From positions 5,022,001-5,086,000 of the forward strand of contig NZ_CP146614.1 of the NCBI RefSeq assembly GCF_037094685.1: a stretch of 64,000 nt of DNA, in the 5' to 3' direction. Positions 1-7,309 of this stretch are shown here, piece by piece. The first letter of the stretch is position 1. Each line of letters starts with the position of its first letter. Under the pieces are notes generated by a model. It was not told the DNA's origin, did not search any database, and was given only the letters and a program-made list of their open reading frames with translations. This stretch comes from Massilia sp. METH4. Lineage in GTDB: Bacteria; Pseudomonadota; Gammaproteobacteria; Burkholderiales; Burkholderiaceae_D. The translations under genes were made by a program, and so were the position numbers.

Positions 1-506
1 GCGCCCGTTTCCGGCTTGCCGTCGTCGAGCTTGGCGTCGATCTGCTCGGCGAAGCTGTCGGGCAGGTTGTCGAAGCGGATGCCGTTGCCGCCGCGGCCGC
101 CGACCACGTCGTTGTAGATGTACACGGCGCCGCCGTGCGCGCTCGTCATGAAATCGGTGGTGCCGTTGAACGAGCCGGTGATGAAGCCGCCCAGCGCCAG
201 GTGCTGGGGGGCGAGCTGGTATTCGGCGATCTGGCCATCGCCATTGCCGTTGCCGCTCGCGCCGGGCACATGGGCCACGGCCTGGGCATCGTCGCCGGGC
301 AGGGCGCGGAACTTGTCCTGGTAGGCGTTGACGGCGGCCTGCAGCGAGGTGGCCTGCTGGATCACGTTCTTGACCTTGGCGTTGTCGATCAGGCTCTGGC
401 CCTTCAGCACGCCGCCGAGCAGCAAGCCGATAATGACGAGCACGATCGCGATCTCGACCAGCGTGAACCCGTGTGACCGGGCCGGGTGGAGCGAAATAGG
501 TTGCAA
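1..506 (-). CDS. Type IV prepilin (major or minor pilin), 3' end outside window
   Basis: Type IV prepilin, a pilus or pseudopilus subunit matured by prepilin peptidase and polymerised from the inner membrane. About 168 codons are visible and the C-terminus runs off the left edge. The N-terminus has a short basic leader ending SHG, then FTLVEIAIVLVIIGLLLGG, so cleavage is expected at G13/F14 with the conserved Glu at mature position 5. I chose a TTG start at 506 because an AGGAG box (514-518) lies 7 nt upstream and no ATG fits. It follows the 232-aa membrane protein by 53 bp and is probably the last visible gene of the minus-strand operon. It carries the standard pilin motif, unlike the two upstream pseudopilins, so it may be the structural pilin of that machine (inference). 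Confidence 0.85.
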   Translation of the reverse strand, partial: MQPISLHPARSHGFTLVEIAIVLVIIGLLLGGVLKGQSLIDNAKVKNVIQQATSLQAAVNAYQDKFRALPGDDAQAVAHVPGASGNGNGDGQIAEYQLAPQHLALGGFITGSFNGTTDFMTSAHGGAVYIYNDVVGGRGGNGIRFDNLPDSFAEQIDAKLDDGKPETG

Positions 507-559
507 AGTATTACTCCTAGCTACTATCCAATAGCACGCATCTTACAGCCCCGGTGGGT

Positions 560-1258
560 TTAGCGCATCTGCCCGCGTGTCCGGTGCGCGGCCGCCCCCT
601 CCAGCGCGCGCAGGCGCCCCTCGAGGAAGCGGATTTCGTTGGGGTCGTCGACCGTGCCGGAAGCCAGCAGCGCCCCGGCGACGGCCCGCGCACTGTCGAG
701 TTCGTTCATGTCTTCCAGGATGAACAGCTCGAGCTGGCGCGCCCAAGGCGGCGCGCCGGGCGCGTGCAGCCGGAGGGCCTGCGCATAGCGCCGCGCCAGC
801 GCCATGTCCTGCAGCCGATGGCGCGCTACCAGGGCCGCCTGGCCCATGTCGGGCCAGCGGTGCGCCGGATCGGCGGCAAAGGCCCGCTCCACGACCGCGA
901 GCATGACCCGCACCCGCGCCGGGTCTTGCACCGCCGCATAGACCTGGCTTGCCGCCACCAGCGGTTGCCGGCTGCGCGGGTCGAGTGCCAGCGCGCCGTC
1001 CAGCCAGCCGGCAACGTGGCCGTAATCGAGCTCGCGCAACGGGATGCCGGCATCGAAGGCATGCAGGTACAGCATCACGGCGCGGGCCGCCGCCGGGCCG
1101 TCACCCAGGCTGGCCAGGCGCAGCGCGACGGCGGGTGGCGCGGCCGGCAGCGCGGCCGCCGGTGCCGGCGGGGCGGAAACCAGGGCGTGCAGAGCACACT
1201 GCGCGCCCAGGGCGGCCAGCAGCAGCGCAAGCACGGCGGCGGGAGCCCGGCGGCGCAT
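560..1258 (-). CDS. Membrane-anchored helical/TPR-like protein, possible PilG-type ABC partner
   Basis: 232-aa protein with an N-terminal hydrophobic segment (about residues 7-25) and an Ala-rich linker. The rest is alpha-helical and resembles degenerate tetratricopeptide repeats (for example around residues 85-200). Its ATG overlaps the TGA of the ABC-2 permease gene (ATGA), so the two are translationally coupled. In Myxococcus xanthus an ABC transporter (PilH ATPase, PilI permease) with accessory protein PilG is needed for type IV pilus assembly. Gene order here suggests an analogous accessory role, but I recognise no family signature and the link is context only. It could equally be a generic periplasmic TPR protein of the pilus machine. 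Confidence 0.7.
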   Translation of the reverse strand: MRRRAPAAVLALLLAALGAQCALHALVSAPPAPAAALPAAPPAVALRLASLGDGPAAARAVMLYLHAFDAGIPLRELDYGHVAGWLDGALALDPRSRQPLVAASQVYAAVQDPARVRVMLAVVERAFAADPAHRWPDMGQAALVARHRLQDMALARRYAQALRLHAPGAPPWARQLELFILEDMNELDSARAVAGALLASGTVDDPNEIRFLEGRLRALEGAAAHRTRGQMR

Positions 1259-2019
1259 CAGAATTCCTTGCGGTACAGGTCGAAGAGCGCGGCGCCGCCC
1301 AGCAAGGCCAGGTAGATGGCGCTCTGGCCTGCCACGAAGGCGGCGTCGCGCGCGCTGCCGGTGCCGTAGAGCAGCCACTCGGTGCGCGCGAAAGCGTCGA
1401 GCCGGGGCAGCACGAAGGCGAGCAGGTCGGTGCCGGCCGCGATCACCCGCTGGCCGGCGTCCTGCGCCGCGCCGTGCCCGGCCTGCTGCAATGCCGTCAC
1501 GCTGCGCGCGAGCAGGTAGAAACCCGCAGTGGCGGAAAGCGAGGGCAGCGCATGCTGCAAGCTGAGGGTGCAGAACACGCCGAACGCGGCCACGATCCAC
1601 AGCTCGCCCAGCAGCGCGAAGGTCCACAGCGCCACCTGCGCCGGCGGCGCGGCCAGGGCGAGCAGGGCTCCGGCCAGGCCCGCCGGCAGCAGCGCCAGCA
1701 GGGCGCAGCCGGCCAGGCGGCCCAGCAGCCAGGCGGCGCGCGGCCAGGGCAGCGCCATCGCCAGCTCCACCTGCCGGTCGCCGTATTCGCGCACGATGGC
1801 GGTCACGGCGAAGATGCCGACCACCCCGGCGGCGGCCAGGCGCAGCAGCGCGGCCAGCAGCGCAATGCCGGTGGCGCGGCCCTCGGCCGGCACCACTTCC
1901 TGCAGGAAGCCGGCCAGCGCGACGGCGCCCAGCGCCAGCGCCGCGAGCAGCCACAGCAGGCGGCCGCGCAGCGCTTCCTTCAGCGTGGCAGCGGCGATCG
2001 CCCGGATCGCCGCATTCAT
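1258..2019 (-). CDS. ABC-2 type transporter permease
   Basis: 253-aa inner-membrane protein with about six hydrophobic segments. It has the layout of ABC-2 permeases: first TM near residues 20-40, a cytoplasmic segment with REYGDRQVELAMALPWPRA (ABC-2 coupling-helix style), and a final TM before a short basic tail. It presumably pairs with the ATPase encoded at 13753-14469, at the other end of the same operon and the only ABC ATPase in it. I chose ATG at 2019, preceded by GAGG with 8 nt spacing, over an in-frame GTG at 2025 that sits only 2 nt after the same box. Substrate unknown; the context suggests a role in pilus assembly, as for PilI of Myxococcus (inference). Confidence 0.8.
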   Translation of the reverse strand: MNAAIRAIAAATLKEALRGRLLWLLAALALGAVALAGFLQEVVPAEGRATGIALLAALLRLAAAGVVGIFAVTAIVREYGDRQVELAMALPWPRAAWLLGRLAGCALLALLPAGLAGALLALAAPPAQVALWTFALLGELWIVAAFGVFCTLSLQHALPSLSATAGFYLLARSVTALQQAGHGAAQDAGQRVIAAGTDLLAFVLPRLDAFARTEWLLYGTGSARDAAFVAGQSAIYLALLGGAALFDLYRKEF

Positions 2020-2029
2020 CGGCACATCC

Positions 2030-2755
2030 TCATGGCAGGCGGCCGGCGGCCACCATGCGGTTGAACAGGATGTTCGGCGACACCCACACGACCAGGTCGT
2101 CGTAGGCGCCGCCCGGCAGGGCGGCGTTGTCGCTGGCGCCGCGTGCGATGTAGGCGGTACCCGCGGGATTCATATTGGCTTTTTCATCCACGTTGCCGGT
2201 GCCCGCGTCCGCCGCCCGCACGCCCAGGTCGGAGTAGCCGCCATAGCCGTTCTTGCCGGCCGACAGGATCACGGCCGGGATGTCGTTCGGCGCGGTGGCG
2301 GCCACCAGGTTGCCCGCCGCGTCGCGCGTGGCGACCGTGATGTCGCGCGCGGTCGCCAGGCGGAACCGCAAGGCGCTATCGGCGAAGTCCGGCGTCACGC
2401 TGTACATGAACACATGGCCCCAGCTGTCGAGCTTGGGCATGCCGAGCGTGGCCCAGGGCAGCATGCCGGCGCGGCGCTCGCCGGCGCAGCGGTCGCCGTC
2501 GCGCGCCTCGAGGCCGTTGGTGGCGGAAATGGCGGGGCAGGGCAGGTAGCCGTTGCGCACGGCGAATCCCAGCAGCGCCTCGCGCGCCTCCTCGAGGGCG
2601 CGCTGCGTATCGGCGGCACGGCGCTGTTCCAGCTGGGTGGACAGCGGCGTGATCAGGCCGCCGATCAGGAAGCCGACGACGACGAGCACGATCGCGATCT
2701 CGACCAGGGTGAAGCCATGTGGGGAACGTGTGCGCTGTCGCATCGGGGTGGTCAT
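2030..2755 (-). CDS. Atypical pseudopilin with canonical prepilin motif
   Basis: 241-aa prepilin-like protein. A 14-residue leader ends PHG, followed by FTLVEIAIVLVVVGFLIGG, giving a predicted cut at G14/F15 and Glu at mature position 5 (E19). The globular part contains LPCPAISATNGLEARDGDRC, a paired later Cys-free region and DSWGHVFMYSVTP. The same layout recurs in the protein encoded just upstream (2752-3486), so the two are paralogues. Its ATG overlaps the upstream TGA (ATGA). It is longer than a typical major pseudopilin of roughly 150 aa and is probably a minor or tip subunit (inference from paralogy with a Glu5-lacking partner). Confidence 0.85.
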   Translation of the reverse strand: MTTPMRQRTRSPHGFTLVEIAIVLVVVGFLIGGLITPLSTQLEQRRAADTQRALEEAREALLGFAVRNGYLPCPAISATNGLEARDGDRCAGERRAGMLPWATLGMPKLDSWGHVFMYSVTPDFADSALRFRLATARDITVATRDAAGNLVAATAPNDIPAVILSAGKNGYGGYSDLGVRAADAGTGNVDEKANMNPAGTAYIARGASDNAALPGGAYDDLVVWVSPNILFNRMVAAGRLP

Positions 2756-3486
2756 GGCAGCGCCCGGGCGGCCGCCATCCTTTCATACAGGGGGGTGAGG
2801 GGAATCCCGATCAGCAGGTCGTCGAACGGACCGCCCGGCGTCCCCGGATCGGCGCTGGCGGGGCGGCGCACGAATTCGGCGACGCCGATGTCGTTGGCGA
2901 TTTCATCGACGTTGTTGCGCGCGGCATTGGCCTGGGGCAGCCCGGCCGTGCTGGTGCCCAGGTTGGCGCGGCCTTGTGAGTACACGACGGCGGGCAGGCA
3001 CTGGGCATAGATCAGGCACTGGTCCTGGCCTGCCTCGTAGCGCAAGTTGCCGGCGCCGTCGCGCGTGAGGATGCGCTTGGTGGCCACGGCCGACAGCCGG
3101 AGCACCGGCGTCACCGTGTAAGCCGGCGTCACGCTGTAGCGCAGCCGCTTGCCCCAGCTGTCGGCCCCCTCGACGCCCAGGGTGACCCACGGCAGGAAGC
3201 CGCTGCAGTCGGCCTCGCCGGCGCAGCGCTCGGGGCGTTCGCGGCCATCCGTCGCGGAGATGGCCGGGCGCGGCAGCCGGCCGTGCGTGCTCGCGAAGCC
3301 CACCAGCGCATCGCTGGCCTGCGCGAGGATGGCTTGCGTGCGGCGCTCGCGCTGGCGTTCCACGTCGCTGCGTCCGAAGGCGCCGATGAGCACTGCCGCG
3401 AAGCCGAGGCTGCCGATCGCCAGCAGCACGAGAAGGGCGCTGCCGCGCTGCCGCCGGGGGTCAGCGTGCGTCCTGGATCGTGCCAT
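2752..3486 (-). CDS. Atypical pseudopilin lacking Glu5 (GspK/PilX-like N-terminus)
   Basis: 244-aa protein with a basic leader ending RQRG, then SALLVLLAIGSLGFAAVLIG. The hydrophobic N-helix is present but mature position 5 is Val, not Glu. In type II secretion and pilus systems, absence of Glu5 marks the tip subunit (GspK, PilX family). The globular domain shares LPRPAISATDG, an RCAGE motif and DSWGKRLRYSVTP with the neighbouring 241-aa pseudopilin. ATG 3486 was chosen because the longer open frame upstream is only a shadow of the PilP-like gene, whose 3' end it overlaps by 26 bp. Predicted role: priming or tip subunit of a pseudopilus (inference). Confidence 0.8.
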   Translation of the reverse strand: MARSRTHADPRRQRGSALLVLLAIGSLGFAAVLIGAFGRSDVERQRERRTQAILAQASDALVGFASTHGRLPRPAISATDGRERPERCAGEADCSGFLPWVTLGVEGADSWGKRLRYSVTPAYTVTPVLRLSAVATKRILTRDGAGNLRYEAGQDQCLIYAQCLPAVVYSQGRANLGTSTAGLPQANAARNNVDEIANDIGVAEFVRRPASADPGTPGGPFDDLLIGIPLTPLYERMAAARALP

Positions 3487-3883
3487 TGGTCGGGTCGTAG
3501 CGTTGGCCGGGCTTGACGAGGATGCGGCCGGCCGGCGTGTCGAGCGGAATCGCGCTGCCGGGTGGCAGCCTGGCCAATGTCGTTTCGCGCGGCTCGCCGT
3601 CGATCCAGATGGTGGCGCGGCCGTCGCTGCGGCGTACCATGCCGGTGAAGCGCGTGGCCGCGGGCGGGGGCGCGGGAAGCACCGGCGTGACGGACGTGGC
3701 CTCCGGCTGCTGCGGCATCGCCGCGGCGGCCGGCGCGCTGGTGCGGTGGCGTTCATAGTTCACCCGCTCGTCCGGCGTCGTGAACAGGCGGCCGAGGCCC
3801 GGCTCCATGTATTGCGCCGCAGCCGGCGGCGCCGCCAGCGCCGCATGGGCGGCGAACAGCGCGGCGAACAGCGGGCGCATCAT
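3461..3883 (-). CDS. PilP/MshK-like periplasmic assembly protein
   Basis: 140-aa small protein with an N-terminal signal-like segment (residues 1-23, ending AAPPAAAQ), a Pro/Ala-rich linker and a C-terminal beta domain. The tail, with TGMVRRSDGRATIWIDGEP and IPLDTPAGRILVKPGQRYD, resembles the HR/secretin-interacting domain of GspC, PilP and MshK proteins. Such proteins link inner-membrane assembly components to the secretin. It starts with tandem ATGs at 3883/3880 behind AGGGTGG and overlaps the stop of the PilO-like gene. Its MSHA counterpart in this window is the gene at 26682. Confidence 0.75.
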   Translation of the reverse strand: MMRPLFAALFAAHAALAAPPAAAQYMEPGLGRLFTTPDERVNYERHRTSAPAAAAMPQQPEATSVTPVLPAPPPAATRFTGMVRRSDGRATIWIDGEPRETTLARLPPGSAIPLDTPAGRILVKPGQRYDPTNGTIQDAR

Positions 3884-4539
3884 CGTGCCACCCTGCCGCG
3901 CCGCGGGTCCGGCGTCAGCGTCAGCCAGTTCAGCACGCAGTCGGCCGACAGGTTCGCACCGGGCGCGCCGGCGCCGCTGGCCACGCGCCGGATGCTGCAT
4001 TCCTGGACGGTGAAGACGCCGTGCTGCCGCAGGTCGCCGAGGAAATTGAACAGGTCGAGTTCGTGCAGCAGGTCCATGTGGATGCTCATCCGGCTGCCGC
4101 GCAACTGGTAGTCGCCGGTGGCCAGCCGGCCTTCGATGCGGTAGGGCTGCTGGGGCTCGACCTCGTAGGTCAGCGGCAGCAGGCGCCGGCGTTCCTGGAT
4201 CTGGCGGATCGCGTCGACCCAGTCCAGGCGGTTTTCGGCGCCGACGAAGTGCCGTTGCCGCAGTTCCACGAACAGCGGCTGGTAGACCCGGATCTCCTGC
4301 TTTTCCGACTCGGCGTACAGGAAGCGGGCGCGCGCCGCATCGCGCTGCCCGCGCGCCTGCTGCTCGTCGCGCCGCGACTGGTCGAGTTCGAGGTAGCTGG
4401 CCGCGACACACGCGCAGCCGATGGCGCCGGTGATCACGAACGTGGTGACGGCTGCCCGGATCAGGGCGAAGTCGCGCAGCCAGTAGGGCAGCGGCAGCCG
4501 CACGGGCGTGGCGGTCGGGCGGGAACTCAGGGCTTCCAT
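3880..4539 (-). CDS. PilO/MshJ-like inner-membrane assembly protein
   Basis: 219-aa bitopic membrane protein: cytoplasmic N-terminus of about 30 residues, one TM helix (about 33-53), a coiled-coil-like charged stretch (about 54-90), then a periplasmic alpha/beta domain. This is the layout of PilO, GspM and MshJ proteins, which form the inner-membrane alignment subcomplex with PilN. Family assignment rests on topology and on position between PilN-like and PilP-like genes; sequence identity in this family is low. The start overlaps the upstream gene's 3' end by 13 bp, supporting translational coupling. Confidence 0.7.
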   Translation of the reverse strand: MEALSSRPTATPVRLPLPYWLRDFALIRAAVTTFVITGAIGCACVAASYLELDQSRRDEQQARGQRDAARARFLYAESEKQEIRVYQPLFVELRQRHFVGAENRLDWVDAIRQIQERRRLLPLTYEVEPQQPYRIEGRLATGDYQLRGSRMSIHMDLLHELDLFNFLGDLRQHGVFTVQECSIRRVASGAGAPGANLSADCVLNWLTLTPDPRRGRVAR

Positions 4540-6101
4540 TTCACGTCCAGTGTAAACTTGTTCTGCTCCTGCCCGCCAGCCGGCGCGCCCACCTTGCCGC
4601 TCAGCTTGGCGGTGGGCCGGATGTCGATCGGCAAGTCCATGATTTCCACCGAGATGTTCGGCATCCCCGCCAGGCGCTGCGCGAAGGCATTCATCTGGCC
4701 GAGCACGTGGCGGTAGTCGTTCGGGCCTGCCAGCACTTCAGCCTGCAGGCGCAGGGTTTGCGGTGGTGCCTTTGGAATGCCCAGCGCCGTGGAGGAAACG
4801 GGCGCGGCGAGCGCCGGGCCGGCTGCCCCGCCTTCGTGCGCGCGCACGTTCGGCGCGTCGGGTACCTCGGCGCGCCAGTCGATCTGCACGATACGGATCT
4901 GCGGCGACCGCTCCAATGCGGTGCTGACCATGCGCATCATCGCGGCAGGCCACGGCCCCTGCCGGGCGACGGTGCGTTCGATCGATACCGCGGCGCGCAT
5001 GTTCACGGTCTTGTCGGCCGCCGGCGGCATGTTCGACATGCTGCGCGCGTAGTTGGCGCGGTAGTGCGCCGTTTCGGAACGCAGGGCACTGGCGTTCTCG
5101 TTGGCGATCGCGAAACTGGCCAGGTTGAGCACCGACCAGACCACGGAGGCGGTGGCGAGCACCGCGCTGGACGCGTACAGCGACAGGCGGATGCGCAGCA
5201 GGCGGTAGTAGTTGCCGGCGTCGCCGGTCGGATAGTGGCTAGCGGGCGCATGCCGGCCCAGCATCGCGAGCAGCGTCGGTTCGGCCACGTGCGTGGCGGC
5301 GCCGCCGGCGGCGGCGTGCACGCCGAGCGCGGCGGCCGCCGTTTCCAGCGGCACGAAGTGAAAGATCGTTTCCGGGCTGTTTTCACTGTCGGCCGGCAAA
5401 GGCCCGACCTGGTCGGCGGGAGCGAGCACGACGACGTGCAGCACGTCGCCCCTGTTCAGCAGGTGGATGCTGTGGAGGAACTGCCGGGTGCGCTCCGTCT
5501 GCCGGGCCAGCGAGGACACCGGTTCGTCTTCCTGTGTTGCCTGCACCAGGCGCGAGAACTTCACGGTGCCGCTGCGGAAATAGGTCTGGCGCAGGCCGGC
5601 AGTCTGCCAGCTGACCAGCAGCACGTGCGGATGGCGCATCGCAAGCCGCTGCAGGACGTCCCGTCCCAGGATGGCGCAGGAATAGATGCCCGCCAGCGGC
5701 GTCTGCATCAGTTCCATCGCGTCCACCCAGGGTGTCAGCAGCAGCGGATTGGTCAGCGCGGTAAACAGGACCTCGTCGTCGCGCCGCCCCTCCTCGCTGC
5801 GCCCCTGCACCACGGCGGCGCGGTACGGCGTATCGCGGTAGTGCTGCGCCAGGCGGCGCTGGCGCAGCTTGCGCCCGGCGCGGCCGCGCACGTGCGGCAG
5901 CAGCAGGCGCGTGAAGTCTTCCTCGATGAGGTCGGTGAGCAGCCAGGCCGGCCGGTTGCCGTGCTGGTCCAGGTAGGCGAGGAAATCGTCCAGTCCGGCC
6001 CGCGTGGCGGGGAACACGTCCGGCCCCGACAAGGTGTTGCGCCGCCACTGCCACGCGTGCAACTGGTCGCTGGTGAGATAGAAGAGCTGCTTGTCCGCCA
6101 T
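4527..6101 (-). CDS. PilM/PilN-like composite assembly protein
   Basis: 524-aa protein that appears to combine two parts usually encoded separately. Residues about 1-290 form a soluble domain that reads like a degenerate PilM/HofM-type actin-like domain (it opens MADKQLFYLTSDQLHAWQW). A single TM helix follows (about 305-325), then a periplasmic coiled-coil and ferredoxin-like C-terminal half typical of PilN/GspL. In the MSHA locus of this window the two functions are on separate genes (24300 and 25238). It sits 1 bp after the PilC-like gene and overlaps the PilO-like gene. The PilM part is divergent and I see no clear ATP-binding motif, so the fusion reading is moderately confident. Confidence 0.65.
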   Translation of the reverse strand: MADKQLFYLTSDQLHAWQWRRNTLSGPDVFPATRAGLDDFLAYLDQHGNRPAWLLTDLIEEDFTRLLLPHVRGRAGRKLRQRRLAQHYRDTPYRAAVVQGRSEEGRRDDEVLFTALTNPLLLTPWVDAMELMQTPLAGIYSCAILGRDVLQRLAMRHPHVLLVSWQTAGLRQTYFRSGTVKFSRLVQATQEDEPVSSLARQTERTRQFLHSIHLLNRGDVLHVVVLAPADQVGPLPADSENSPETIFHFVPLETAAAALGVHAAAGGAATHVAEPTLLAMLGRHAPASHYPTGDAGNYYRLLRIRLSLYASSAVLATASVVWSVLNLASFAIANENASALRSETAHYRANYARSMSNMPPAADKTVNMRAAVSIERTVARQGPWPAAMMRMVSTALERSPQIRIVQIDWRAEVPDAPNVRAHEGGAAGPALAAPVSSTALGIPKAPPQTLRLQAEVLAGPNDYRHVLGQMNAFAQRLAGMPNISVEIMDLPIDIRPTAKLSGKVGAPAGGQEQNKFTLDVKWKP

Positions 6102-6102
6102 G

Positions 6103-7308
6103 TCAGATCCTGATCGCGCTGATCGTGTCGTAGATCGGCCCCAGCACCGAGAGCATGATCCAGCCCAGCAACAGGCCCAGCACGACCGTCATGGTCGGTT
6201 CGATCATTGCCTGGACCCGCTCGATCTGTTCGCGCACCTCGCGATTGTAGAAGTAGGCCACGTTGCGCAGCGCGCCATCCAGGGCGCCGGTGGCCTCGCC
6301 GACCTTCAGCATGCGCACCACCAGCGGCGGGAAGATGCCGGTGAGGCCGAACGCGCCGCTGACGCTGTGGCCTTGCGAGATCAGCTGCGCGGCATGGCGC
6401 AGCGCGGCCGCGACCGCCCGGTTGCCGGCGATGCCTTCGGAGAGCCGGATGCATTCCAGGATCGTGATGCCCGAGCCGTACATCATCGCGAAGAACGTGG
6501 CGAAGCGGGCCAGGATGATCTTTTGCAGCACCGGGCCCACCGGCCAGACGCGCAGCTTGAACCGGTCGAAGGCGAACGCGCTGCGCTCGTTGCGGCGCAG
6601 CCACCAGCGCCCGCCCAGGAACAGCGCCACCGGCGCGGCGAGCAGCACGTACCAGTAGTGGATGAAGACATTCGATACCGCGATCAGCGCGCGCGTGTGC
6701 AGCGGCAGGTCCTGGCCCATGTTGCGGATGAAGCTCGTCAACTGCGGCACCAGGTAGATCATCAGGAAGAACGTCACCGCGGTGACCACCACCAGCACGA
6801 TGGCCGGGTAGGTGACGATCTTCTTCGCCTGGGCCGCCAGCTCGTCCTGCCATTTCAGGCTGTCGGCCAGGTTGCGGAACACTTCGTTGACCTTGCCGCT
6901 TTCCTCGCCGGCCTTCACCAGGCTCGTGAACGTCTGGTCGAACGCCTCCGGGTAGTTGGCCAGCGCCGCGGACAGCGGCACGCCGCCCTCGATGTTCTCG
7001 ATCAGGTCGGTTATGATCTCGCGAAAGCGCGGATGGTCCATCGATTCGCGCAAGTCGTTCAGCGCATCGAGGATCGGCACGCCGGCGCTGGCCATCTGCT
7101 CCATGTGGAAGCAGAAGTTGATCAGGTCGCGCCGGTCGATGCGGCGGCGCCCCAGCGCGATGACCTTCTGGCGCGACTGCCGGTACTCGATCAGGTCGAG
7201 GTCCATCCTGGACAGGCGCAGCTCCAGGTCGGGCACGTTCAGCGCATCCATATTGCCCGGCACGATCTGGCCGGACGCATCCATCGCGCGGTAGATGTAC
7301 TGCGGCAT
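6103..7308 (-). CDS. GspF/PilC/MshG-family inner-membrane platform protein
   Basis: 401-aa polytopic platform protein of type IV pilus/type II secretion machines; the family couples the assembly ATPase to subunit extrusion. It starts MPQYIYRAMDASGQIVPG, the usual opening of the family, and has two GspF domains (about residues 60-185 and 265-390). The GE-S-G motif appears twice (KAGEESGKVNEVF and KVGEATGALDGAL). Hydrophobic helices lie near residues 165-190, 215-235 and 365-390. Length is normal. It follows the ATPase gene by 1 bp, and its MSHA counterpart is at 16335-17561. Confidence 0.92.
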   Translation of the reverse strand: MPQYIYRAMDASGQIVPGNMDALNVPDLELRLSRMDLDLIEYRQSRQKVIALGRRRIDRRDLINFCFHMEQMASAGVPILDALNDLRESMDHPRFREIITDLIENIEGGVPLSAALANYPEAFDQTFTSLVKAGEESGKVNEVFRNLADSLKWQDELAAQAKKIVTYPAIVLVVVTAVTFFLMIYLVPQLTSFIRNMGQDLPLHTRALIAVSNVFIHYWYVLLAAPVALFLGGRWWLRRNERSAFAFDRFKLRVWPVGPVLQKIILARFATFFAMMYGSGITILECIRLSEGIAGNRAVAAALRHAAQLISQGHSVSGAFGLTGIFPPLVVRMLKVGEATGALDGALRNVAYFYNREVREQIERVQAMIEPTMTVVLGLLLGWIMLSVLGPIYDTISAIRI

Positions 7309-7309
7309 G

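Noticed and set aside
949..2064. Long plus-strand open frames opposite the pilus operon (also 3149-4111, 4707-6113, 6091-7506, 7295-8611, 9340-10809, 10392-12362)
   Set aside because: They are antisense to well-supported genes, consist of Arg/Gly/Ala/Gln-rich sequence typical of GC-rich shadows, and lack ribosome-binding sites and family motifs.
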